Assembly: GCA_025924495.1 (NCBI GenBank)
Contig: JAICIG010000236.1
Location: 1 to 12,038 of the forward strand
Direction of reading: 5' to 3'
Length of the DNA: 12,038 nt
DNA from: Pirellulales bacterium
GTDB lineage: Bacteria > Planctomycetota > Planctomycetia > Pirellulales > JAICIG01
The notes beneath the pieces were generated by a model, which was given only the letters and a program-made list of their open reading frames with translations, ran no database searches and was not told where the DNA came from. Shown here one piece after another: positions 1-7,149 of this stretch. Position numbers and translations under genes: made by a program. Position 1 is the first letter of the stretch. Each line of letters starts with the position of its first letter.

Positions 1-2007
1 ACCGGCACCATCTGGGCCCTGCACGCCGATGAAGACCAGTCTTACTCGCAGACGATGCTCGTCGATACCGATCAGCGGATCGTGTCATTCACCGAAGGGC
101 CCGACGGCGAACTGTATGTACTCGACTACGATTTCACCGGGCAGATTTATGAACTGCTGCCCTCCGACGTCCCCGACACTTCCGCTAGTTTTCCTCGCCG
201 GCTGAGCGAGACAGGGTTGTTTACGTCGCTCAAAACAATGCAGCCCGCTCCTGGCGTCGTGCCTTATGCCGTAAAGGTGGCTCGCTGGATGGACGGTGCG
301 AAGGCCGATCGTTGGGTGGCAATTCCGGGCGATGGTCAGATCGAGCTTGCCAAGAGCAAGTCGGAGCGAGCGGACTATCCGGAAGGAACCGTGTTCGCGA
401 AGCATCTCACGCTGCCGCAGCGGGATCGACAGCCGATCCGGCTGGAAACGCAGATCTTGCATTATGAGCGCGGCTCCTGGCGACCCTACAGTTACTTCTG
501 GGACGACAGGGGCGAAGAGGCGTTTCTGGTGGAATCGGTCGGGGCCAACCGCGCGTTACGGCTGCCCAATTCGACTGCGAAGGGAGGCGTCGCCGAGCGC
601 ACCTGGCATGTGAACGCCACGAATGAGTGCCGCTTGTGCCACAACGCCGAGTCAGGTTTCGTGCTCAGCTTCGTCGCCAATCAGTTGGATCGCCCGGCGA
701 TCGGCGGCGTTCCTCCGGCCGTCGTGACGCTGAATGGCCAGCCGCTGGAAGGGGCGACGGTGACGTTCGATTCCGATGAACCGCACCTCCACGCGAAGGT
801 CGTCGGCGTCACCGATGCCTCTGGGAAGCTTCAAACCGCCAATCAGCTTGCCGAGTTGGCCGCGCAAGGCGTGTTCGCCAAAGCGCCGGCCCTCTCCAAA
901 GACGATCCATCGCGGCTCGTCGATCCGCATGACGCAAAACAGCCGCTCAATGACCGGGCCCGCAGCTACTTGCATGTCAACTGCAGCGTCTGCCACCAGC
1001 CCGGCGGCAATGCGATCGTCTCCTTCTATTTGCGCCGCGACCTGCCGTTCGACAAGCTCAACACGAACAAAGGGACGGGCATCGGCACCTTCGGCATGCA
1101 GGACGCCAAGATCATTGTACCGGGCGATCCGTATCGCAGCATCCTGATGTACCGCATGTCGAAACTGGGCTACGCCCGCATGCCGTACATCGGTTCGCGC
1201 GTCGTCGATAGCCGCGGCGTGGCGCTCATCGAGCAGTGGATCCGCTCGCTCAAGGGCGCCCCAAGCGACGCCAGTTCGGGGCCAGTCGCGGACGGCGCTG
1301 CCGAAGCGAAAGCTTTGCGCTCCCTGACGGATGACGTAACTGGCGGCAAGAAACACGAAAATGAGATCCGCGAACTCTTAAAATCGACATCCGGGGCGCT
1401 TGCCTTGGCCGTGCGCATGCACTCGGGCGCGCTTTCGGGCGAAGATTTCAAAACCGCCGCAGCGCTTGGATCGACTTCGTCGACGAGCGACGTCCGCGGC
1501 TTGCTCGAAGCATTTATCCCTGAATCGAAACGCCGTGCTACGCTCGGCGCCAGCGTCGAACCGGCCGTCATTCTCAGCCGCAAGGGAGATCACGAGCGCG
1601 GCAAGCTGATCTACTTCAGCGACGGCGCTCGCTGTCGCAATTGCCACGAGATCGACGACAAAACCAAGTCGCTCGGACCCACGCTCGCCGAGATCAACAA
1701 GAAGTACCCGCAACCCGCCGAGCTGTTGTTGCACGTGCTGAAGCCATCGCAAAAGATCGAGGACCCGTTCGCGGTCTATGCTGTGGCCACGGATGATGGC
1801 CGCAACCTGAGCGGGCTGCTTGTCGAAAAGAACGACAAGGAGATCGTGCTAAAAACGGCCGAGAAGCTCATCGTGCGCATTCCGCAGGAAAACATCGAGG
1901 AGCTGCGAAAGAGCGACAAGTCGCTTATGCCCGATGGCGTCTTGAGCGATTTGACCGCCCAGGAAGCGGCCGATCTGTTTGAGTACCTGCGGTCGCTGGG
2001 AAAGTAG
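1..2007 (+). CDS. PQQ-type sugar dehydrogenase / triheme cytochrome c fusion, 5'-truncated
   Basis: The frame is open to the left edge, so the gene starts upstream; the ATG at 55 is internal. The first ~60 visible residues (RIVSFTEGPDGELYVLDY...GQIYELLP) look like the last blade of a glucose/sorbosone dehydrogenase propeller. The middle (to about codon 400 counted from 55) resembles the TIGR03806 (HNE_0200) family and holds two heme c motifs, CRLCH (628-642) and CSVCH (982-996). The end, after GDHERGKLIYF, is a TIGR02603-type heme domain with CRNCH (1633-1647), the LGPTLAEI segment and a terminal YLRSLGK. The expected role is periplasmic oxidation of a sugar or alcohol with electrons passed to c hemes; the substrate is unknown. 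A short carboxypeptidase-regulatory-like segment lies between the first two hemes (721-831). The heme sites are seen directly; the dehydrogenase function is inferred from the family. Confidence 0.88.
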   Translation, partial: TGTIWALHADEDQSYSQTMLVDTDQRIVSFTEGPDGELYVLDYDFTGQIYELLPSDVPDTSASFPRRLSETGLFTSLKTMQPAPGVVPYAVKVARWMDGAKADRWVAIPGDGQIELAKSKSERADYPEGTVFAKHLTLPQRDRQPIRLETQILHYERGSWRPYSYFWDDRGEEAFLVESVGANRALRLPNSTAKGGVAERTWHVNATNECRLCHNAESGFVLSFVANQLDRPAIGGVPPAVVTLNGQPLEGATVTFDSDEPHLHAKVVGVTDASGKLQTANQLAELAAQGVFAKAPALSKDDPSRLVDPHDAKQPLNDRARSYLHVNCSVCHQPGGNAIVSFYLRRDLPFDKLNTNKGTGIGTFGMQDAKIIVPGDPYRSILMYRMSKLGYARMPYIGSRVVDSRGVALIEQWIRSLKGAPSDASSGPVADGAAEAKALRSLTDDVTGGKKHENEIRELLKSTSGALALAVRMHSGALSGEDFKTAAALGSTSSTSDVRGLLEAFIPESKRRATLGASVEPAVILSRKGDHERGKLIYFSDGARCRNCHEIDDKTKSLGPTLAEINKKYPQPAELLLHVLKPSQKIEDPFAVYAVATDDGRNLSGLLVEKNDKEIVLKTAEKLIVRIPQENIEELRKSDKSLMPDGVLSDLTAQEAADLFEYLRSLGK

Positions 2008-2009
2008 GC

Positions 2010-2040
2010 GGTGGGTGGTAGGTGATAGGTAGCAGGTAGG
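2010..2040. repeat. Heptanucleotide tandem repeat
   Basis: Directly after the stop of the cytochrome gene come four imperfect copies of a 7-bp unit, GGTGGGT, GGTAGGT, GATAGGT and AGCAGGT, then a partial AGG and a run of eight A (2041-2048). The consensus is roughly RRNRGGT. The strand asymmetry (G/T-rich on plus) is marked. It is too short to call a minisatellite, and its role is unknown. The following 2049-2183 holds no gene that I can support and no convincing sigma-70 promoter. Confidence 0.6.
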
Positions 2041-2183
2041 AAAAAAAACGAATCCGCTTTGTTTTCTGCCGCCACGTTGAGCTGGTAGTGTTCAGGCAGG
2101 GAAGTATTTCTTTGAGCTGGCATTAGCCGGGCCACTCGGTTGTTCACACATAACCTGATCTGCAACTCTCGAAGGTAAGCGCC

Positions 2184-3527
2184 ATGCGATTCATTCAACA
2201 TAGTATTCTTCTCTCGATCATCCTGGCGACGGCTCGTCTTCTTTATGCTGCGGACTCGACAACCTCCTTTCCGCTCAAAGATGGCGACGTTTGGGTAATG
2301 GCGGGCGATAGCATTACGGCCCAGCATCTGCACTCCAACTATTTCGAGGCATTCTGCTTCGCGCGCTATCCGCAGTTGAAGTTCGCCTTCCGCAATTCGG
2401 GCGTCGGCGGCCATACCATTCCGACCACGCTGGCCCGGTTCGACTACGATATTGCCGCCTGGAAGCCGACAATCGTCTCGGTAGAACTCGGCATGAACGA
2501 CAAGGGGAGCACGCCCACCGATAAGTTCCTGGCGAACATGAAGACGATGGTCGATCGCATCCGCGCGATCGGCGCCCGGCCGATTGTTCTCTCGGCCAGT
2601 CCGGTCAACAACGGCGAAACGGTCGCCAAGCTCGGCGGCGGCAATCAGCGGCTGCACGAGTACGCGACAGCATTGAGGACGTTCTGCGAAAAAGAACAAA
2701 TTCCTTATGCCGATCAGTTCCACGCGTTGATCGATCGCTGGGGCGAGAATAAGCCGCGAGAAACGCTGGCCAATACGGTGGGAACGCTCAGGCAGCTCGC
2801 CCAAGACAATTCACTCGCCGGCGTCGAACACCTGCGCCTGTTCCTTGCCGCTCAGGACCAACTCGCCGACAAGCCGGTCTCGATGCACGGCGACGCAGTG
2901 CACCCAGGCGCGACCGGCCAGTTGATGATGGCCGCCGCGCTGTTGCGCGAGCTAGGCGCCGACGAGTTCGTGAGCAGCGCAACGATTGATGCTTCCGGCA
3001 AGCTGATCGAAGCGAAAGGCTGCCTGATCGAAGACGTCGGTTCGCGCGATGGAGCGCTGGCCTTCGATCGGCTCGACGAACGCTCGCCATTTCCGATTCC
3101 CGACGACACCCGCGAGGTGCTGCCGTTTGACCCCGCGATTCTCGATCTGAGCCAGTACACGTTGAAGGTGACCGGTCTAAAGCCGGGCCAGTATTCGCTC
3201 AAAATTAACGGCGTCACTGCGGCGAACCTGTCAGCCGAGCGATTGAACCAAGGCGTGAACTTAACGGCTTTTGGCCCCGATCCGAAAGCCGGCAGCGTCA
3301 GTCCGATCGTGGCTCAAGGCCGCGCGATCCTGGCCGCCGTAGCGACCAAGGAAAGTCTTGTCAGCCAGTGGCGGGGACTGTCTCAACGCGCGCACGCCGC
3401 TGGCGCTGGGCCCGAACTGAAGGAACAACTCGCGTCGCTGACGAAGACGATGGAAGAGGCGGACGCAAAAATCCGCGCAGCGGCACGCCCGCAAAAACTG
3501 CACTTTGAATTGACTCCGGCGCCGTGA
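2184..3527 (+). CDS. Secreted SGNH/GDSL hydrolase
   Basis: This 447-residue protein begins with a Sec signal peptide (hydrophobic residues 7-21, likely cut near LLYA-AD). The SGNH fold follows: block I GDSIT with nucleophile Ser43, block II with Gly75 in NSGVGGHT, block III GMND with Asn105, and block V GDAVHPG with Asp237 and His240. The full Ser-Gly-Asn-His set is present, so it should be active, probably as an esterase removing acetyl or other acyl groups from a glycan; the substrate is not readable. Residues ~250-380 look like an added beta-rich domain (QYTLKVTGLKPGQYSLKING), and the last ~65 are helical and charged. GAAGG at 2171-2175, 8 nt upstream, supports the start. The next hydrolase gene follows after 58 nt on the same strand, so the two may be co-transcribed. 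Confidence 0.9.
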   Translation: MRFIQHSILLSIILATARLLYAADSTTSFPLKDGDVWVMAGDSITAQHLHSNYFEAFCFARYPQLKFAFRNSGVGGHTIPTTLARFDYDIAAWKPTIVSVELGMNDKGSTPTDKFLANMKTMVDRIRAIGARPIVLSASPVNNGETVAKLGGGNQRLHEYATALRTFCEKEQIPYADQFHALIDRWGENKPRETLANTVGTLRQLAQDNSLAGVEHLRLFLAAQDQLADKPVSMHGDAVHPGATGQLMMAAALLRELGADEFVSSATIDASGKLIEAKGCLIEDVGSRDGALAFDRLDERSPFPIPDDTREVLPFDPAILDLSQYTLKVTGLKPGQYSLKINGVTAANLSAERLNQGVNLTAFGPDPKAGSVSPIVAQGRAILAAVATKESLVSQWRGLSQRAHAAGAGPELKEQLASLTKTMEEADAKIRAAARPQKLHFELTPAP

Positions 3528-3585
3528 TCGCCATTTATCGCTAACTGAATCCTCGCCCAAAGCACAATCAACGGCAGAACCCTCG

Positions 3586-5205
3586 ATGAGATATCTACTC
3601 GCCGCCGGCCTCTTTCTGTTCTCAGCAACCTGCTTCGCCGCCGAGCCGAAACCGGCGGCCGAAGAGACCAAGCCCGAGCGCATTCCGCTCTGGCAAGGCC
3701 ATGCGCCGATCGGCGACGGCAAGTTAGAAGAGGCGGATGCCTGGATCACAGTGCATCGACCGGCGAAGAGCAACGGGACGGCGATCGTCATCTGTCCCGG
3801 CGGAGGCTACGGCGGCCTGGTGACCGGCGCCGAGGGACACGGCATCGCCGAATGGCTCAACCGCCATGAGATCACGGGCGTCGTGCTCGAATATCGTCTG
3901 CCGGCCGGTCGGGCATTCGTGCCCCTGCTCGATGCGCAGCGTGCGCTGCGCACGGTTCGCTCGCGGGCTAACGATTGGCAGCTCGATCCGTCGCAAATCG
4001 GCATCATGGGTTTCTCGGCGGGCGGCCATCTGGCCTCGACCGCCGGAACGCACTTCGACGACGGCGATCCCAACGCCGCCGATCCAGTCGATCGCGTCAG
4101 TTGCCGGCCCGACTTCATGATCCTGGTTTATCCGGTGATCGTGATGGGCGAAAAGACACATTCGGGATCCAAGAAGAACCTGCTGGGCGGAGCGGCTTCG
4201 CCGGAACTGGTCGCGTTGTTTTCCAACGAGAAGCAAGTAACGGACCGCACGCCGCCCGCCTTCCTGGCTCACGCCTTGGACGATAAGCCTGTGCCGCCGG
4301 AAAACAGCAAAGCGTTTTACGAAGCGTTGCTGGCTCACAAAGTTCCTGCGCAGTATCTCGAGTTGCCCTCCGGCGGCCACGGCCTGAACGGCTACAAGGG
4401 GCCCATGTGGGATGCCTGGCAAGAGAAATCGCTCGCCTGGCTGGCAGAACTGCAGGCCGAGCGCGGCGCTCGCGCGGCGGCCGAAAAGGCGCACGAAGAC
4501 GCCGAAGTGCAAAAGAAGTTCGCCGTTTGGAAGGAGTCGCTTCCGGCGAAACAGCAAGCCTGGGAAACGCTGCTCGAGCAGAATCTCGGTTCGTTCTATC
4601 TGCCGCTCTACCAGCGAGACAAGCTGGCCGGACGTCCTACGGCCTGGGACTATGTCGAAGACGATCCGAAACTGCCGCGAGTGCTGTTGATCGGTGATTC
4701 GGTATCTCGCGGCTATACGCTCGCCGCCCGAGCGGCGCTGGTCGGCGAAGCCAACGTTCATCGGGCGCCGGAGAACTGCGGACCGACGGCCAACGGCTTG
4801 AAGAAGCTCGACATCTGGCTGGGCGACGGGAAATGGGACGTGATCCACTTCAACTTCGGCATTCACGATCGGTCCGTGCCGGCCGTGGAGTATGGACAGC
4901 GGCTAGACGGCGTCGTCCGCCGATTGAAGTCAACCGGCGCTAGATTGATCTGGGCCAGCACGACGCCCATTCCGCCCGACACCAAAGACGGGCCTGGCGC
5001 CGCCAAGGCCATCGTTGAAAAGAACCTGATCGCCGCCGAAATCATGCACCGCCAGGGCGTGGCCATCGACGACTTATTTGCCTTCATTTCGCCGCAGTTG
5101 GCTAAGGTGCAAAATCCGCAAGACGTCCACTTCAATGCCGAAGGCTACGAGCTGCTCGGCAAGCAAGTCGCCGCGGCCATCGAGGCGGCGCTCCAGAAGC
5201 CGTAG
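3586..5205 (+). CDS. Secreted bifunctional esterase: alpha/beta hydrolase fused to SGNH hydrolase
   Basis: This 539-residue protein has a signal peptide (1-19, TCFA-AE). Residues ~25-290 form an alpha/beta hydrolase of the acetyl-xylan-esterase/BD-FAE type: oxyanion loop CPGGGYGG, nucleophile elbow GFSAGG with Ser144, acid Asp233 in LDDKPVP, and His265 in SGGHGLN. An Ala/Glu-rich helical linker (~286-340) leads to a second domain (~345-539) of SGNH type: GDSVSRG with Ser372, NCGPT, HFNFGIHD, and a terminal QDVHF with Asp513/His515. Block III reads GIHD, not the usual GxND, and the C-terminal motif is D-x-H instead of D-x-x-H; I believe this is characteristic of the subfamily and not decay. 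Two ester-cleaving sites on one exported chain suggest removal of different substituents from one polysaccharide. No clear Shine-Dalgarno precedes the ATG, and an in-frame stop lies upstream, so this is the only reasonable start. Confidence 0.9.
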   Translation: MRYLLAAGLFLFSATCFAAEPKPAAEETKPERIPLWQGHAPIGDGKLEEADAWITVHRPAKSNGTAIVICPGGGYGGLVTGAEGHGIAEWLNRHEITGVVLEYRLPAGRAFVPLLDAQRALRTVRSRANDWQLDPSQIGIMGFSAGGHLASTAGTHFDDGDPNAADPVDRVSCRPDFMILVYPVIVMGEKTHSGSKKNLLGGAASPELVALFSNEKQVTDRTPPAFLAHALDDKPVPPENSKAFYEALLAHKVPAQYLELPSGGHGLNGYKGPMWDAWQEKSLAWLAELQAERGARAAAEKAHEDAEVQKKFAVWKESLPAKQQAWETLLEQNLGSFYLPLYQRDKLAGRPTAWDYVEDDPKLPRVLLIGDSVSRGYTLAARAALVGEANVHRAPENCGPTANGLKKLDIWLGDGKWDVIHFNFGIHDRSVPAVEYGQRLDGVVRRLKSTGARLIWASTTPIPPDTKDGPGAAKAIVEKNLIAAEIMHRQGVAIDDLFAFISPQLAKVQNPQDVHFNAEGYELLGKQVAAAIEAALQKP

Positions 5206-5257
5206 CTGTTCGAACGGCCAAGATTCGCTCTCGAAGCCCGCGGATGCCACGTTGAGA

Positions 5258-5291
5258 CATGCCTTCATTGGCGGATGCCAGCGAAGGCATG
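5258..5291. terminator. Hairpin between convergent genes, terminator or REP-like element
   Basis: Arms CATGCCTTCATTGGC (5258-5272) and GCCAGCGAAGGCATG (5277-5291) pair over 15 positions with one A-C mismatch and one G-U, around the loop GGAT. The element sits in the 111-bp gap between two genes that end towards each other, where it could stop transcription from both sides. There is no U-tract on either strand, so intrinsic termination is uncertain. It resembles two other intergenic hairpins in this window and may be a dispersed repeat. Confidence 0.55.
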
Positions 5292-5316
5292 GCACACCGA
5301 CTTGCTGCGATGAGCG

Positions 5317-6975
5317 TTAACGTTGTGGCCCGGCTAACTCGCGGATTTCTGCAGCGTTCAAGGCGCGTTGGTAAAGCCGCACGTCGCGGAGCTTGCCACA
5401 GAAGTTGTCGTTGGCGCCGAAGCCGATTCGTAGCGGCTCATCGCTCGAGAGATCGAAGTCGTCTGGCTTAAAGGTCGAACTCTCGGCGACGCGGACCCCG
5501 TTGACGTAGAGCTGCAATCGACCGCCGGCTTTGATGGCGACGACGTGCTGCCAGCCGCTCGGCAACTCATGGTCGTGGGTGATGCAGGCGCCGGCCTGGA
5601 AAGAAAAAATCTTGCCGGAGGGGAGCGTGCTGAAATATAGCCGGCCTTGAAACTCGGCTGCCGTCCAGGCCCGGCGGTATTTCACCTCGGGGGTCGGATC
5701 GAGCCGCGCTAGCTTTCGCCAGACGCCGTCTCCTTCGTGCTCGTAGACTTCGGCCAGCGGCAGCGTGCCGGCCAGCAGGCGGCCGTTGTGGACGAGCATG
5801 CCCATCACTTCCAGCTCGTCGCCCAAGCGCCCCATGTCGGTCCAACGATTAATCTCTTCGAAGCGGTAGACGCGGCCGCTGGGCCACGTGCCGACGAACA
5901 ACCGGCCGTCGTGCACGGCGAAAGAGTAGGTTTGCGTGTTCTCGCCCAGTTGGCCGCAATCGGTCCACGACTTGCCGTCATAGCGGTGGACCCGGCCGCC
6001 ATCGTAGCTGGTGGCGTAGAGGAAGCCGTTGTAAACGCCGAGCGCTTCGACTCGTTTGCCGTCGGGAGTGCCGCAATCGGTCCACTTGTCGTCCCGTTCG
6101 TAACGATAGAAGCCCGCCGGGCGGTAGAGCGAACTGGCATACAATCGCCCGCGAAATACGACCATGCCGCCGACCGCTTCGGCCTCGGGCAACAGGCCGC
6201 AATCCGTCCACTTGTCGTCCCCTTCGTAGCGGAAGATTTTGCCGCCCAGGTTCGTGTTCTCCGACTCGGTCAGAGCGGAACCCGCCAGGCGGTACTTGCC
6301 CGTGCCGGCGTAGAGCTTGCCGTCGAATACGGCGAGCGCCGTAACGGCATTGCAATTCGCCGGGGCGCCGCAGTCGATCCATTCCTTGCCGCCGGCGTAG
6401 CGATAGACGCGCCCCGCATCGTCGCGGCCTGGCTCGCAAGTGGCCGCGTAAAGTTCTCCTTCGTACACGGCCAGGCCAAACGCCAGGATCGCCTTGCCCG
6501 GGCGGCCGCAATCGGTCCAAGCCGACTGGCGATGATCGTCGATGCCGAACTGCAGTTGCCGATAGTTCGCTTGGTTGAACGTCACGCCGGCATTGTTCTT
6601 GAGCGACAGCTGAAAGCCGCGGCGGCGCTTGGCATCATATTGGCTGATCAGGTCGCCCGGCACATCGTCGAGGTTCTTGTCCGTATAGATCCAGAGCGAG
6701 ATCGAGAAGTCGTCTTTGCCCACGAGTTTCGGTTGGCCGGCGACTTCCAGAAACGCATCGCGGCCGTTGAACACGGCGTCATCGGCCAGCAACTCGACGC
6801 CGTGATTTACCGCATCGCGGCCATTTCCCGATTTGTCTTGTACGTCTCCGTTGAGCGCCCAGTGCGCAGCGAGGCCTTGGTTAAGATCGACCGACGGTTC
6901 GGCGGCCGTAACGGAATTGACGAACCACAACGACAGACTGAACAAGCAAACAAACCTATTCAAACGTCGGTTCAC
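5317..6975 (-). CDS. Secreted LamG-domain protein with an inserted seven-repeat beta-propeller
   Basis: I place the start at the GTG at 6975 (552 residues), because it is followed at once by a signal peptide (NRRLNRFVCLFSLSLWFV...TAA-EP) and preceded by AGGAG at a 10-nt spacing; the longer frame to 7095 adds 40 residues with no signal character. Residues ~30-150 are the first half of a LamG/concanavalin-like jelly roll (DFSISLWIY, Trp95). Residues 153-459 are seven repeats of ~40-57 residues, each starting at W-T-D-C-G or a variant (Trp153, 199, 256, 298, 337, 378, 419) and carrying a GxLYAxT strand and a VYRY-like strand, as in a seven-bladed propeller. The LamG fold then resumes at Trp475 (WQHVVAIK...LQLYVNG) and runs to the end. 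No catalytic residues are evident; a binding or adhesion role on glycans or the cell surface is inferred. Confidence 0.85.
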   Translation of the reverse strand: MNRRLNRFVCLFSLSLWFVNSVTAAEPSVDLNQGLAAHWALNGDVQDKSGNGRDAVNHGVELLADDAVFNGRDAFLEVAGQPKLVGKDDFSISLWIYTDKNLDDVPGDLISQYDAKRRRGFQLSLKNNAGVTFNQANYRQLQFGIDDHRQSAWTDCGRPGKAILAFGLAVYEGELYAATCEPGRDDAGRVYRYAGGKEWIDCGAPANCNAVTALAVFDGKLYAGTGKYRLAGSALTESENTNLGGKIFRYEGDDKWTDCGLLPEAEAVGGMVVFRGRLYASSLYRPAGFYRYERDDKWTDCGTPDGKRVEALGVYNGFLYATSYDGGRVHRYDGKSWTDCGQLGENTQTYSFAVHDGRLFVGTWPSGRVYRFEEINRWTDMGRLGDELEVMGMLVHNGRLLAGTLPLAEVYEHEGDGVWRKLARLDPTPEVKYRRAWTAAEFQGRLYFSTLPSGKIFSFQAGACITHDHELPSGWQHVVAIKAGGRLQLYVNGVRVAESSTFKPDDFDLSSDEPLRIGFGANDNFCGKLRDVRLYQRALNAAEIRELAGPQR

Positions 6976-6985
6976 GATCGACAAA

Positions 6986-6990
6986 CTCCT
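6986..6990 (-). promoter_or_regulatory. Ribosome binding site fixing the GTG start of the LamG/propeller gene
   Basis: On the minus strand AGGAG ends 10 nt before the GTG at 6975. No comparable site precedes the ATG at 7095. Together with the signal peptide that begins at this GTG, it decides the start. Confidence 0.6.
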
Positions 6991-7008
6991 AACAGCGGTC
7001 GCCCCATC

Positions 7009-7036
7009 GTCGTCTTTCGCTCCAGCGAAAGGCGAC
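7009..7036. repeat. Strong hairpin in the leader of the LamG/propeller gene
   Basis: GTCGTCTTTCGCT (7009-7021) and AGCGAAAGGCGAC (7024-7036) pair over 13 positions with one G-U. The formal loop is CC, so the innermost pair probably opens to give a four-base loop. It lies 33 nt upstream of the GTG start of the LamG gene and 113 nt past the stop of the membrane-protein gene. It could end transcription of the upstream gene, protect the mRNA, or be a dispersed repeat. It shares the CTTTCGC/GCGAAAG core with the hairpins near 5258 and 8146. Confidence 0.6.
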
Positions 7037-7109
7037 AATGGTTTGCGAGACCTTGCCGCCCAGACAAACTTCTCGTCGTTGATTTTATCAGTCAAACCGT
7101 CCCGAAGAC

Positions 7110-7122
7110 GATACGTCGTATC
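7110..7122. promoter_or_regulatory. Short inverted repeat, possible operator
   Basis: GATACG-T-CGTATC is a perfect 6-1-6 inverted repeat in the 174-bp gap between the membrane-protein gene and the LamG gene. The size and symmetry would suit a dimeric DNA-binding protein, but a single 13-bp palindrome can arise by chance and I see no flanking promoter elements that would settle it. Confidence 0.2.
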
Positions 7123-7149
7123 ACCGAGTTCCGCTCGTCGGCTCCAGCG

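Noticed and set aside
1776..2804. A 342-codon frame on the minus strand
   Set aside because: It spans the intergenic repeat and two well-supported plus-strand genes, and shows no domain; a shadow frame.
6976..7095. N-terminal extension of the LamG/propeller protein
   Set aside because: The GTG at 6975 has both a ribosome site and a signal peptide directly after it, and the extension would run through the 7009-7036 hairpin.
7086..7099. TTGACT on the minus strand as a -35 box for the LamG/propeller gene
   Set aside because: No -10-like hexamer is found 16-18 nt downstream; the AT-rich TAAAAT nearby is too close.
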